A DNA stretch of 64,000 bases, taken from contig NZ_SULI01000014.1 of the NCBI RefSeq assembly GCF_005518135.1, positions 21,187-85,186 on the forward strand, written 5' to 3'. The notes below the pieces were generated by a model. That model saw only the letters and a list, made by a program, of their open reading frames with translations. It was not told the origin of the DNA and ran no database searches. Both the position numbers and the translations under genes were made by a program. Origin of the DNA: Shimia litoralis (GTDB taxonomy: Bacteria; Pseudomonadota; Alphaproteobacteria; Rhodobacterales; Rhodobacteraceae). Below are positions 34,887-44,089 of the stretch, one piece after another. How positions within the stretch are numbered: the stretch's first letter is position 1; the number at the start of each line of letters is the position of its first letter.

Positions 34887-36119
34887 ATGGAATTCGCGTT
34901 TCTGTGGGATTGGCTGGAGTTTGCAGTGCGGTGGTTGCACGTCATCACAGCCATTGCTTGGATTGGCTCGTCGTTTTATTTTATTGCTCTGGATTTGGGG
35001 CTGCGCAAAGCGGCTGATTTGCCAGCGGGGGCGCACGGCGAAGAGTGGCAGGTTCACGGGGGCGGTTTCTATCATGTCCGCAAGTATCTGGTGGCGCCTG
35101 CTGAAATGCCAGATCATCTGACGTGGTTCAAATGGGAGAGCTATATGACATGGCTGTCCGGGGCCGCATTGTTGATGATTGTTTATTGGGTCGGCGGGGA
35201 ACTGTATCTGATTGATGCCACCAAATCCGATCTTGTGCTGTGGCAAGGCGTGTTGTTGTCGGCCGTATCCCTGAGTGTCGGGTGGCTGGTGTATGACCGT
35301 ATGTGCAAATCAGGACTGGCCGAAAACCCGACGCTGTTGATGGTGCTGTTGTTTGGCCTGCTGGTGGTGATGGGCTGGGGCTATACTCAGGTGTTTACCG
35401 GACGGGCGATGATGCTGCATTTGGGGGCGTTTACCGCCACCATCATGACGGCCAACGTGTTCTTTATCATTATGCCCAATCAACGCATTGTGGTGGCTGA
35501 TCTTCAGGCGGGCCGCACGCCCGATGCCAAGTATGGCAAGATCGCCAAGCTGCGGTCGACCCATAACAACTATCTGACGCTGCCCGTTATTTTTCTGATG
35601 CTGAGCAATCACTATCCGCTGGCCTTTGCGACGCAATACAACTGGCTGATCGCGGCGCTTGTGTTCCTGATGGGGGTCACGATCCGGCACTTCTTTAATA
35701 CCATGCATGCCCGTGGTGGCATGAAATGGTGGACATGGGCTGTGACGGCGGCGCTATTTGCGGGGATCATGGCGCTGTCGATGGCGGGGCCTGAATATAC
35801 CCCGCTCGAAGAGGAAGAGGCCCGCGCGCTGACGCCCACCGAACAACGCTTTGCGCAGGCCGATGGGTTCGAGGATGTGACGGATATTGTGATGGGGCGC
35901 TGCGCGATGTGCCATGCCCGCGAACCCGGTTATGACGGGATTGGCCACGCGCCCAAGAATGTCCTGCTCGAAGCGCCGTCCGAGATCGCCGCAGAAGCCA
36001 AGCGCATTTATCTGCAGGCTGGCCTGAGCACAGCCATGCCGCCTGCCAATGTGAGCTGGATGGAACCCGAAGAACGCGCCGCCATTGTTGCATGGTACGA
36101 GGCTGCAATGGGCGGCTAG
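34887..36119 (+). CDS. puuD: Membrane urate oxidase PuuD with C-terminal cytochrome c domain
   Basis: 410 residues from ATG 34887 (GAGGA upstream); an open frame further upstream lacks a good site. Eight or so membrane helices (LHVITAIAWIGSSFYFIALD near the N-terminus, GRAMMLHLGAFTATIMTANV, HNNYLTLPVIFLMLSNHYPL) are followed at about 340-410 by a cytochrome c domain with one heme site, MGRCAMCHAREPGYDG. PuuD oxidises urate to 5-hydroxyisourate and passes electrons to the respiratory chain instead of O2. It is followed by a terminator and then xdhA. Confidence 0.94.
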   Translation: MEFAFLWDWLEFAVRWLHVITAIAWIGSSFYFIALDLGLRKAADLPAGAHGEEWQVHGGGFYHVRKYLVAPAEMPDHLTWFKWESYMTWLSGAALLMIVYWVGGELYLIDATKSDLVLWQGVLLSAVSLSVGWLVYDRMCKSGLAENPTLLMVLLFGLLVVMGWGYTQVFTGRAMMLHLGAFTATIMTANVFFIIMPNQRIVVADLQAGRTPDAKYGKIAKLRSTHNNYLTLPVIFLMLSNHYPLAFATQYNWLIAALVFLMGVTIRHFFNTMHARGGMKWWTWAVTAALFAGIMALSMAGPEYTPLEEEEARALTPTEQRFAQADGFEDVTDIVMGRCAMCHAREPGYDGIGHAPKNVLLEAPSEIAAEAKRIYLQAGLSTAMPPANVSWMEPEERAAIVAWYEAAMGG

Positions 36120-36164
36120 CCTGTCCGTGTAAGGACAACGCGGTTCACAGTCTGAATTACCAAA

Positions 36165-36200
36165 CCAAGAGCCAAAGGTCGTGTGATCTTTGGCTCTTGG
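36165..36200. terminator. Hairpin terminator after puuD
   Basis: CCAAGAGCCAAAG and CTTTGGCTCTTGG are perfect 13-bp arms around a 10-base loop. The downstream T content is modest (TGTATTGTGCCTTTT). Confidence 0.8.
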
Positions 36201-36376
36201 TGTATTGTGCCTTTTGAACCTAGGGCCATCCGGCCAGATGTTTGAATGGCGCACAGCTGATTGTCAGGAAAAACAAGAAAGAGACTTTTTACTATTTGCA
36301 TTTTTAGGGAAACGCGCGCCTGCTAGGATCGAGATCGGCTTGTACATCAAGCCACAGTGTTCTGAGGAGGACCAAG

Positions 36377-37837
36377 ATGGCCGTGCGCAGTGAGATCCGC
36401 TTTTTGTTGAATGACCAAGAGGTGTCCCTAAGCTCTTTGGGCGCGTCTGACACGCTTTTGGATTTTCTGCGTCTGGATCAGAGGTTGACCGGAACCAAAG
36501 AAGGGTGCGCCGAAGGGGATTGCGGCGCCTGCACAGTGCTTGTGGGCCGCCTTCATGAAGGCGCTTTGCGCTATGAGGCGGTGAACGCATGTATCCGGTT
36601 TGTCTCGTCGCTGGACGGATGCCATGTCGTCACGATTGAGCACTTGCGTGGATCAAACGGCGACTTGCATCCTGTCCAAAAAGCCATGGTTGAAGAACAC
36701 GGCAGCCAATGCGGGTTCTGCACACCGGGATTTGTCATGTCGCTGTATGCGTTGTGGATGGAAGTGCCAGACCCGACCGTGCAACAGATTGAAACGGCAT
36801 TGCAGGGGAACTTGTGTCGGTGCACTGGGTATGCCCCGATCATTCGCGCGGCACATGCCATAAGCCGTCACGGCACACCCGCATCTGATTTTTTGCTGAC
36901 TGAGCGTGCGAGCGTGCACGATCGGCTATTGGCATGGCAGGACGGTCTGCGCCTTGAGGTCGGGCCGTCTGACAACCGTGCCATTGTGCCTGCGACCGTC
37001 AGTGATTTGGCACAGGTTTTGCTGGCGCATCCCGACGCGACAATTGTCGCCGGGGCCACCGATGTGGGCCTGTGGGTGACCAAATTTTTGCGCCCCATTG
37101 GTCCTGCTGTGTTTGTGGGCCAGATCGACGGGCTCAAGCGCATTGCCATGGATGGTGCAAGCGTCAACCTTGGCGCGGGCGTGACCTATAGCGAGGCCCA
37201 AGATGTGTTGATACAGGCGTTTCCGCATCTGGCGGATTTCTGGGCGCGCATCGCAGGCTGGCAAGTGCGCAATATGGGCACCATTGGCGGCAACATTGCC
37301 AATGGATCGCCGATCGGGGACACGCCGCCCGTCTTGATTGCGCTGGGCGCGGAAATCACCTTGCGCCATGGCGACGTACGTCGGGAAATCCCGTTGGAAA
37401 CGTTCTTTGTCGATTATGGAAAACAAGATCGGGCTGCAGGCGAATTTGTCGAAGACATCCGTATCCCGCGTTCTGGCAGCGATTGGGTGCATGCTGCCTA
37501 TAAGATTTCAAAACGCCGCGACGAGGATATCTCAACGGTGGCCGCAGGGTTTGCAGTCTGCGTGGAGGATGACATCATTGTTGCAGCGCGGCTGGCCTTT
37601 GGTGGCATGGCGGCCACCCCCAAGCGTGCCAAAGCCGCCGAGGCGGCGTTGATTGGCCAGCCATGGGGGCAGGCGGCGTTTCAAGCCGCTGCCGATGCGT
37701 TGCCAGAAGATTTCGCACCTTTGACGGATTGGCGGGCATCGTCCGAATATCGTCTTAAGGTGGCACAAAACCTGTTCCAGAGGTTTTATCTGGAACAAGA
37801 CAATGCACCTCGCAACGCAGTGCGACTGAGCGCATGA
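36377..37837 (+). CDS. xdhA: Xanthine dehydrogenase small subunit (FeS/FAD)
   Basis: 486 residues, starting after GAGGAGGACC. The N-terminal 2Fe-2S domain has KEGCAEGDCGACTVLVG, and the second one has GSQCGFCTPGFVMSLY and GNLCRCTGYAPII. An FAD-binding domain follows (ATIVAGATDVGLWVTKFLRP, MGTIGGNIANGSPIGDTPP). With XdhB it oxidises hypoxanthine and xanthine to urate. It heads xdhA-xdhB-xdhC-permease. Stop overlaps the first possible xdhB start. Confidence 0.96.
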   Translation: MAVRSEIRFLLNDQEVSLSSLGASDTLLDFLRLDQRLTGTKEGCAEGDCGACTVLVGRLHEGALRYEAVNACIRFVSSLDGCHVVTIEHLRGSNGDLHPVQKAMVEEHGSQCGFCTPGFVMSLYALWMEVPDPTVQQIETALQGNLCRCTGYAPIIRAAHAISRHGTPASDFLLTERASVHDRLLAWQDGLRLEVGPSDNRAIVPATVSDLAQVLLAHPDATIVAGATDVGLWVTKFLRPIGPAVFVGQIDGLKRIAMDGASVNLGAGVTYSEAQDVLIQAFPHLADFWARIAGWQVRNMGTIGGNIANGSPIGDTPPVLIALGAEITLRHGDVRREIPLETFFVDYGKQDRAAGEFVEDIRIPRSGSDWVHAAYKISKRRDEDISTVAAGFAVCVEDDIIVAARLAFGGMAATPKRAKAAEAALIGQPWGQAAFQAAADALPEDFAPLTDWRASSEYRLKVAQNLFQRFYLEQDNAPRNAVRLSA

Positions 37838-37851
37838 ACGGAGATCAGACC

Positions 37852-40173
37852 ATGAATACTACATCCAAAATTAAGGGTGCCGTAAGTCAAGATCTACGTC
37901 ATGACAGCGCCATCAAGCATGTGACAGGGCGTGCGGATTATACCGATGACATTGCCGAACCTGCGGGCACGGTACATGCCTATTTGGGGGTGTCGAAGGT
38001 GGCGCATGCCACGCTGAAAGGTCTTGATCTGGAGGCTGTCAAAGCCGCGCCTGGTGTGCTGGGCGTGTTGACAGCGGCGGATGTGCCCGGTGTGAACGAC
38101 GTCAGCCCGACCGGCAAACACGATGAACCGTTGTTCCCGACCGAAAAGATCGAATTTCACGGTCAGCCGTTGTTTGCGGTTGTGGCGCACACACGTGATG
38201 CCGCGCGACGTGCCGCCGAGTTGGCGGTGGTGGACTGCGAAGTCCTGCCACATGCATTGGATCCGGTCGCCGCGCAGGCGGATGACTATCCGTATGTGAC
38301 CGACAATCTGACATTGGCGCGCGGCGATGCTGACGCGGCTCTAGAAGCAGCCCCGCGTCGGCTTGGTGGGCAGATCACGATTGGCGGTCAGGATCATATG
38401 TATCTCGAAGGCCACATCGCCTTTGCCATCCCCGGAGAAGACGACGATGTCGTGGTGCATTGTTCCACACAGCACCCGTCAGAGGCCCAGCATATGGTGG
38501 CGCATGTCTTGGGGGTCCCATCCAACGCGGTGGTGGTGAACGTTCGACGCATGGGTGGCGGATTTGGTGGCAAAGAAAGCCAGATGAACCTGTTCTGTGC
38601 TGTTGCAGCAATGGCGGCCAAGAAATGGAACCGCCCCGCGAAAATTCGCCCTGATCGGGATCAGGATATGATGTCGACCGGCAAACGGCACGATTTTGTG
38701 GTCGATTACGATGTGGGCTATGATGATGCAGGTCGTATTCAAGCGGTCAAAGGTGATTTCGCGGCACGATCTGGCTGGACATCCGATTTGTCCGGACCGG
38801 TGACAGATCGTGCGTTGTTTCACGCGGACAATGCCTATTTCTATCCCCACGTAAAGCTTGTCAGCCATCCAATGAAAACCAACACGGTGTCCAACACAGC
38901 CTTTCGCGGGTTTGGGGGACCACAAGGGGTGGTCGCTGCGGAACGGATGATTGAAGAGATTGCGTATGATTTGGGCAAAGACCCGTTAGAAATTCGCAAG
39001 GCAAACTTTTATGGCGACGCGGGGCGTGATGTGACACCGTATCACCAGACCGTCGAGGATTGCATTATCGATCGTCTGGTCGGTGAACTTGAAGATACTG
39101 CCGATTATCAAGAGCGTCGCAAAGCGATCCAAGCGTATAACGCCCAAGGCGGTATTCTGCGCAAAGGCATCGCGTTGACCCCTGTGAAATTTGGCATCTC
39201 GTTTACGGCGACTTGGTATAATCAGGCGGGTGCGCTTGTGCATATCTATAATGATGGGTCTATTCATCTAAACCACGGTGGCACCGAAATGGGCCAAGGG
39301 TTGAATACCAAGATTGCCCAAATCGTAGCCGATGCGCTGCAAGTAGATTTCGACACCATCAAGATTACCAAAACCACCACGGAGAAGGTCCCGAATACGT
39401 CTGCTACGGCGGCGTCTTCGGGATCGGATTTGAACGGTATGGCGGCACTGGATGCCTGCAACCAACTCAAGGCGCGCTTGGTGGCGTTTGCGGTGTCGCA
39501 ATGGGGTGTCACCGAAGAGGATGTCGTCTTTTTGCCCAACGCGGTTCAGGTCGGACCCGAGACGTTTGCGTTTGGGGACTTCATCAAACAAGCCTATATG
39601 GCGCGCGTGCACCTGTCGGCGGCTGGGTTTTACAAAACGCCGGATATCCATTGGGATCGGGCTGCGGGCAAGGGGCGTCCGTTTTATTATTATGCCTATG
39701 GGGCATCTTGTTCAGAGGTGACCATTGATACCCTGACGGGCGAATACAAAGTGGATCGTACGGATATCCTGCATGATGTGGGGCGGTCGCTGAATCCTGT
39801 GTTGGATAAGGGCCAGATCGAAGGTGCGTTTATTCAGGGCATGGGCTGGATGACAACAGAAGAACTGTGGTGGGATGATAAGGGATGTCTGCGTACACAC
39901 GCGCCGTCTACGTATAAAATCCCGTTGGCATCTGATCGTCCCGGCATCTTTAATGTGAAACTGGCGGATTGGTCCGAGAACCGCGAACTTACGATCAAGC
40001 GCTCTAAGGCTGTGGGCGAGCCGCCTTTCATGCTTGGGATTTCGGTGCTTGAAGCGCTGTCGATGGCGGTGGCCTCGGTCGGTGATTATCGGGAATGCCC
40101 ACGGTTGGATACACCGGTCACACCAGAGCGTGTTCTGATGGCTGTGGAACGCCTCAAGGCCAAAGGGACCTAA
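37852..40173 (+). CDS. xdhB: Xanthine dehydrogenase large subunit (molybdopterin-binding)
   Basis: 773 residues from ATG 37852 with GGAGAT just upstream (ATG 37834, overlapping the xdhA stop, is an alternative). Signature features are HDSAIKHVTGRADYTDDIAE, the Moco loop GGFGGKESQMNLF, RGFGGPQGVVAAER, and HLNHGGTEMGQGLNTKIAQI. The catalytic Glu is in SKAVGEPPFMLGISVLEAL. It binds the molybdenum cofactor where xanthine is hydroxylated. The gene is followed by its maturation factor xdhC. Confidence 0.96.
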   Translation: MNTTSKIKGAVSQDLRHDSAIKHVTGRADYTDDIAEPAGTVHAYLGVSKVAHATLKGLDLEAVKAAPGVLGVLTAADVPGVNDVSPTGKHDEPLFPTEKIEFHGQPLFAVVAHTRDAARRAAELAVVDCEVLPHALDPVAAQADDYPYVTDNLTLARGDADAALEAAPRRLGGQITIGGQDHMYLEGHIAFAIPGEDDDVVVHCSTQHPSEAQHMVAHVLGVPSNAVVVNVRRMGGGFGGKESQMNLFCAVAAMAAKKWNRPAKIRPDRDQDMMSTGKRHDFVVDYDVGYDDAGRIQAVKGDFAARSGWTSDLSGPVTDRALFHADNAYFYPHVKLVSHPMKTNTVSNTAFRGFGGPQGVVAAERMIEEIAYDLGKDPLEIRKANFYGDAGRDVTPYHQTVEDCIIDRLVGELEDTADYQERRKAIQAYNAQGGILRKGIALTPVKFGISFTATWYNQAGALVHIYNDGSIHLNHGGTEMGQGLNTKIAQIVADALQVDFDTIKITKTTTEKVPNTSATAASSGSDLNGMAALDACNQLKARLVAFAVSQWGVTEEDVVFLPNAVQVGPETFAFGDFIKQAYMARVHLSAAGFYKTPDIHWDRAAGKGRPFYYYAYGASCSEVTIDTLTGEYKVDRTDILHDVGRSLNPVLDKGQIEGAFIQGMGWMTTEELWWDDKGCLRTHAPSTYKIPLASDRPGIFNVKLADWSENRELTIKRSKAVGEPPFMLGISVLEALSMAVASVGDYRECPRLDTPVTPERVLMAVERLKAKGT

Positions 40174-40177
40174 GCGC

Positions 40178-41065
40178 ATGACACGCGTTGATTTTGCCAA
40201 CTTTTTGACCGCCCACAAGGCCGTGATCGAGGTGCGCCTGACGTCTGTGCGCGGCTCGTCGCCGCGAGATGTCGGCGCATCCATGTATGTGGCGCCAAGT
40301 GCTCTGTTTGGGACCATCGGCGGCGGTCAGCTTGAATTTATGGCGATTGCGCGTGCGCGTGCGATGCTCAACGATGGCGATCTCAGCGCGGATATGGATG
40401 TGCCTTTGGGGCCGGAAATTGGCCAATGCTGTGGCGGGCGTGTCGAGGTGGCTTTGATGCGCATGCGTCAAGCCGACAAGGATCAAGCGATTGTACAGCA
40501 CACCGAAGACATGACACGCTTGCCACATGTCTATGTGATGGGCGCTGGGCATGTAGGGCGCGCCTTGGCTGACCTGCTGGAGCACATGCCAGTTCGGTGT
40601 ATCATGGTTGATCCGCGTGCTGATGAACTGGCGCTGTGTCAATCTGCTGTGGAAACCCGCCTATCCGCCATTCCAGAGATGGACATCGCTGATGCCCCTG
40701 CAGGCAGCGCCTTTGTGGTGCTCACACATGACCATGCGCTAGACTTTTTGCTGACTTCCGCTGCACTCGAGCGCGGCGATGCGGCCTATGTCGGGCTGAT
40801 TGGGTCTGCCACCAAACGCGCCAAGTTTAAATCTTGGTGCCATGATTATTGCGATGGTTTGACCATCGACACGTTGATCTGCCCCATTGGGGCAGGCGGT
40901 AGCCGCGACAAGCGGCCGTCCGTAATTGCCGCGCTTGTCGTGGCTGAAATAATTACGGCGTTGACCTCTGAAACTACCGCAGTTGCCCCCGTTGGGGGTG
41001 TTGTTTCGCCCGAACTTGGCGAGGCTATTCAGAGGTCACAGACTGCTCTCAAAGAGAAAATCTGA
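40178..41065 (+). CDS. xdhC: Xanthine dehydrogenase accessory protein XdhC
   Basis: 295 residues. The N-terminal XdhC/CoxI domain contains VRGSSPRDVGASMYVAP, TIGGGQLEFMAIARARAM and the cysteine motif QCCGGRVEVALMR. A Rossmann domain starts at VYVMGAGHVGRALADLLEH and contains HDHALDFLLTSAAL and GLIGSATKRAKF. XdhC inserts the sulfurated molybdenum cofactor into XdhB. It follows xdhB after 4 bases. Confidence 0.95.
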   Translation: MTRVDFANFLTAHKAVIEVRLTSVRGSSPRDVGASMYVAPSALFGTIGGGQLEFMAIARARAMLNDGDLSADMDVPLGPEIGQCCGGRVEVALMRMRQADKDQAIVQHTEDMTRLPHVYVMGAGHVGRALADLLEHMPVRCIMVDPRADELALCQSAVETRLSAIPEMDIADAPAGSAFVVLTHDHALDFLLTSAALERGDAAYVGLIGSATKRAKFKSWCHDYCDGLTIDTLICPIGAGGSRDKRPSVIAALVVAEIITALTSETTAVAPVGGVVSPELGEAIQRSQTALKEKI

Positions 41066-41095
41066 CCCTCTGTCCAAAACTGGAGGAGGTCCGAC

Positions 41096-42670
41096 ATGTC
41101 GGAAACAAGCTATGCGTACAAGCTTTTTGTGCGGAATGATTTTAGTGCCTTTTGGGCGCTGTTTACGGATAACCTGATCAATCTGATGGTGCTGGCTGGC
41201 GTATGCCAGTTCGTGTTTCAGATGCCTGCTGACATCGTGTTTGGCCGCATCATTCCCGGTGCGGCGGTGGCGATTTTGGCCGGGATCGCGGTGTATGTGT
41301 GGTTGGCGCGCAGGGTTGCCCAGCGACAGGGAAAAGACGTGACCGCCTTGCCTTACGGGATCTCGACGCCTGTGATGTTTGTGTATTTGTTTGGTGTGAT
41401 CGGGCCGATCTATTGGTCGACCAATGATCCGGTTCTCGCGTGGCAAGTGGGCATTGGCGCCGGGTTTATGGGCGGCATCGTGGCGGCTCTTGGTGCGTTT
41501 ATCGGGCCATTTCTCAAGCGTGTCACGCCGCGCGCGGGCATGTTGGGAACGCTGTGCGGGATTGCCTTGGTTTTTATTGGTACGGTGCCGTTGGCGACCA
41601 TTTTTGAAGACCCGTTCATCGGGTTCGCCTCTATGATCATTATTCTTTGGGGACTTGTGGGGCGGTTTCGTCTGCCGTTCAATATTCCCGCCGGGCTGTT
41701 GGCCTTGATTGTCGGAACCGTGGTTGCCCTCGCGATGGGCAAAGCATCGATCAGTTTCGAGGGCGTCGGCATCTATCCGCCCTTGCCGTACTTTGGAGAT
41801 TTGATCGCGGGCATTCAGCATCTGTTTGCCAATCCCGAGTTGTTTTTGGTGCTGGTGCCTGTGCAAATCTATAACTTCATCGAAACCATGAACAACGTAG
41901 AGAGCGCAGAAGCCGCCGGAGATTCCTATCCGGTTGCAACGTGTCAGGTCACCGATGGCGTGGGCACCATGATCGGCGCTGTGTTTGGCTCGCCGTTCCC
42001 AACAACCGCCTATATTGGGCATCCGGCGTATAAGCGCATGGGCGCACATGCCGGGTATATCATTGCAGTGGGCGCAGTGATCCCTCTGGCTGCGGTCTTT
42101 GGGCTCTTGGCATTCCTGAATACCTTGATCCCAACTGCGGCTGCTGCGCCCGTTTTGGTATTTGTGGCCCTGAGCCTGATCACCAACACTGCGCATTCTG
42201 TCAAAACCGAACATATGGCGGCTGTGACCATCGCGATGATGCCCCATGTTTCAGCATTTTTGATGGTCAAGTGGGGCTCTATGATGAATGCGCTTGGCAC
42301 TATTGGTGTCGAAGGACTGCCGCGATTGGGCGATGAGGCCCTGACAGCTGCGCTTTTGCAGCAAGGCGCACATTTCGAGGGGCACTTGGCGCTTTCGCAG
42401 GGGGCGATCCTGACTGGATTGATCTGGGGCGCGATTGTGGCCAGCGTGATCGACGGGCGCTTTCGGAATGCCTGTGGGTTTGCGCTCGCGGCTGCGGGCA
42501 TGTCGCTGGTGGGGATCATCCATTCGGCCAGCTTGCATTGGCCCGAGTTGAGCGGCGTCAGCGCCGGATATCTGATCTCGGCAGCGTTTCTGTTCTTTTA
42601 CCCCATGGTTCACAAAGAAGACGATCTGGTGAATCCAAATGTGGTCGTGGACGACGCGACGGCTCCTTAG
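41096..42670 (+). CDS. Nucleobase permease of the xanthine/uracil/vitamin C group
   Basis: 524 residues, polytopic (13-14 predicted helices), after a strong GGAGGAGG. It resembles AzgA-like and related NCS2-type purine carriers rather than UraA: DFSAFWALFTDNLINLMVLA at the start, VTALPYGISTPVMFVYLF, and NFIETMNNVESAEAAGDSYP followed by FPTTAYIGHPAYKRMG. The genes around it (xdhABC and guaD) suggest guanine, hypoxanthine or xanthine as substrate. This is the second purine-type carrier in the cluster. Confidence 0.85.
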   Translation: MSETSYAYKLFVRNDFSAFWALFTDNLINLMVLAGVCQFVFQMPADIVFGRIIPGAAVAILAGIAVYVWLARRVAQRQGKDVTALPYGISTPVMFVYLFGVIGPIYWSTNDPVLAWQVGIGAGFMGGIVAALGAFIGPFLKRVTPRAGMLGTLCGIALVFIGTVPLATIFEDPFIGFASMIIILWGLVGRFRLPFNIPAGLLALIVGTVVALAMGKASISFEGVGIYPPLPYFGDLIAGIQHLFANPELFLVLVPVQIYNFIETMNNVESAEAAGDSYPVATCQVTDGVGTMIGAVFGSPFPTTAYIGHPAYKRMGAHAGYIIAVGAVIPLAAVFGLLAFLNTLIPTAAAAPVLVFVALSLITNTAHSVKTEHMAAVTIAMMPHVSAFLMVKWGSMMNALGTIGVEGLPRLGDEALTAALLQQGAHFEGHLALSQGAILTGLIWGAIVASVIDGRFRNACGFALAAAGMSLVGIIHSASLHWPELSGVSAGYLISAAFLFFYPMVHKEDDLVNPNVVVDDATAP

Positions 42671-42689
42671 GCCTGTCAACAGAACTATG

Positions 42690-42725
42690 CGCGGGGCAGG
42701 TGATCCCTGCCTCGCGTGGTTTTTA
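42690..42725 (+). terminator. Intrinsic terminator between permease and guaD copy 2
   Basis: CGCGGGGCAGG pairs with CCTGCCTCGCG (one G-T) around a 5-base loop, followed by TGGTTTTTAA. It closes the xdhABC-permease operon. Confidence 0.88.
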
Positions 42726-42744
42726 ACTTAATCGGAAAACTGCA

Positions 42745-44046
42745 ATGGCACATATGCCTCATAAGAAAATACTGCGTGGTCGCATTCTAAATTTTAGCGC
42801 CGAACCGCAAGACGAAACAGATACAGATGCCTATGAGTACGTAGAGGACGGGGCCATTGTTGTGGTTGATGGCAAAATTCAGGCGGTGGGGGCCTTTGGG
42901 GACCTAGATGCGTCAGATGCCGAGATCATAGATCACCGCCCGAATCTGTTGATGGCGGGGTTTATCGATACTCACATCCATTTCCCCCAAGTGCAGGTGG
43001 TCGCCAGTTGGGGAAGCCAGCTCTTGGATTGGTTGAACAATTACACCTTTCCCGAAGAAACGCGCTTTGCACAGGATGCCCATGCACAGACCATGGCAAA
43101 CGCATTTTTTGATGTGCTGACAGCACATGGCACCACCACGGCGATGTCATATTGTTCGGTCCATTCAGAATCCGTCGAGGCCTATTTTTCCGAAGCGTCC
43201 CGCCGAGGCATGTGCATGATCGGTGGCAAGGTGATGATGGATCGCAATGCGCCGGACGGGCTGCGTGATACGCCGCAATCTGGGTATGACGACAGCAAGG
43301 CCCTCATCGAGCGGTGGCATGGCACGGGCCGGCTGCACTATGCGATTACGCCAAGATTTGCGATCACGTCGACCCCGCACCAACTCGAGATGGCGGGGGC
43401 GCTTGTGTCCGAGCATCCGGATTGTTTTGTCCAAACACACCTTTCTGAAAACAAAGACGAAATCGCGTTTACCAAAGACCTGTATCCACAGGCGCGCGAC
43501 TATCTGGATGTTTACGAAACCTATGGTCTGGTGGGGCCAAAAACATTTCTGGGGCATGCCATCCATCTTGAGCCGCGCGAAATCGACGCCTTGGCAGAGA
43601 CCGGGGCGCATCCGGTCTTTTGTCCGACGTCCAACCTGTTTTTGGGCAGCGGTCTGTTTGATGACGCCGGATTGCGGGGAAACGGTATCCAGAGCGCGAT
43701 TGCCACCGACATTGGGGCGGGAACCAGCTATTCCATGCTGCAAACGCTGAACGAAGGGTACAAAATTCTTCAGCTCCAGGGGCAAAAGCTTCATCCGTTG
43801 CGGGCCTTTCACTGGATCACGCGTGGCAATGCGGTCACGTTGGGCATGGAGGACCGGATCGGCACATTGGATGTGGGGTCGGATGCCGACATTGTGGTGC
43901 TTAACAGTCAGGCAACGCCTGCGATGGCGTTGCGGTCCGCGCGGGCGCAAACCCTATCTGAAGAGCTGTTTATTCTTCAGATTATGGGGGATGATCGGTC
44001 GGTGACCCAAACCTATGTGGGCGGAAATTCTCAAAAATCCGCCTAA
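42745..44046 (+). CDS. guaD: Guanine deaminase (copy 2)
   Basis: 433 residues of the amidohydrolase family, with the same motif series as the copy at 17518: GFIDTHIHFPQVQVVASWG, LLDWLNNYTFPEETRFAQ, MDRNAPDGLRDTPQ, QTHLSENKDEIAF, HAIHLEPREIDAL, CPTSNLFLGSGLFD and IATDIGAGTSYSML. It makes xanthine from guanine, the substrate of the xdhAB enzyme encoded just upstream. It lies 20 bases after a terminator, so it probably has its own promoter or relies on read-through. Confidence 0.94.
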   Translation: MAHMPHKKILRGRILNFSAEPQDETDTDAYEYVEDGAIVVVDGKIQAVGAFGDLDASDAEIIDHRPNLLMAGFIDTHIHFPQVQVVASWGSQLLDWLNNYTFPEETRFAQDAHAQTMANAFFDVLTAHGTTTAMSYCSVHSESVEAYFSEASRRGMCMIGGKVMMDRNAPDGLRDTPQSGYDDSKALIERWHGTGRLHYAITPRFAITSTPHQLEMAGALVSEHPDCFVQTHLSENKDEIAFTKDLYPQARDYLDVYETYGLVGPKTFLGHAIHLEPREIDALAETGAHPVFCPTSNLFLGSGLFDDAGLRGNGIQSAIATDIGAGTSYSMLQTLNEGYKILQLQGQKLHPLRAFHWITRGNAVTLGMEDRIGTLDVGSDADIVVLNSQATPAMALRSARAQTLSEELFILQIMGDDRSVTQTYVGGNSQKSA

Positions 44047-44054
44047 TCAAATTT

Positions 44055-44086
44055 GGGCGCGCCCAACAATGGCTCTGGCGCGCCCT
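44055..44086. terminator. Hairpin between convergent guaD and bhcR
   Basis: GGGCGCGCC and GGCGCGCCC are perfect 9-bp arms with a 13-base loop, in the 43-base gap between the two stops. T-runs are short on both sides. Confidence 0.7.
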
Positions 44087-44089
44087 AAT

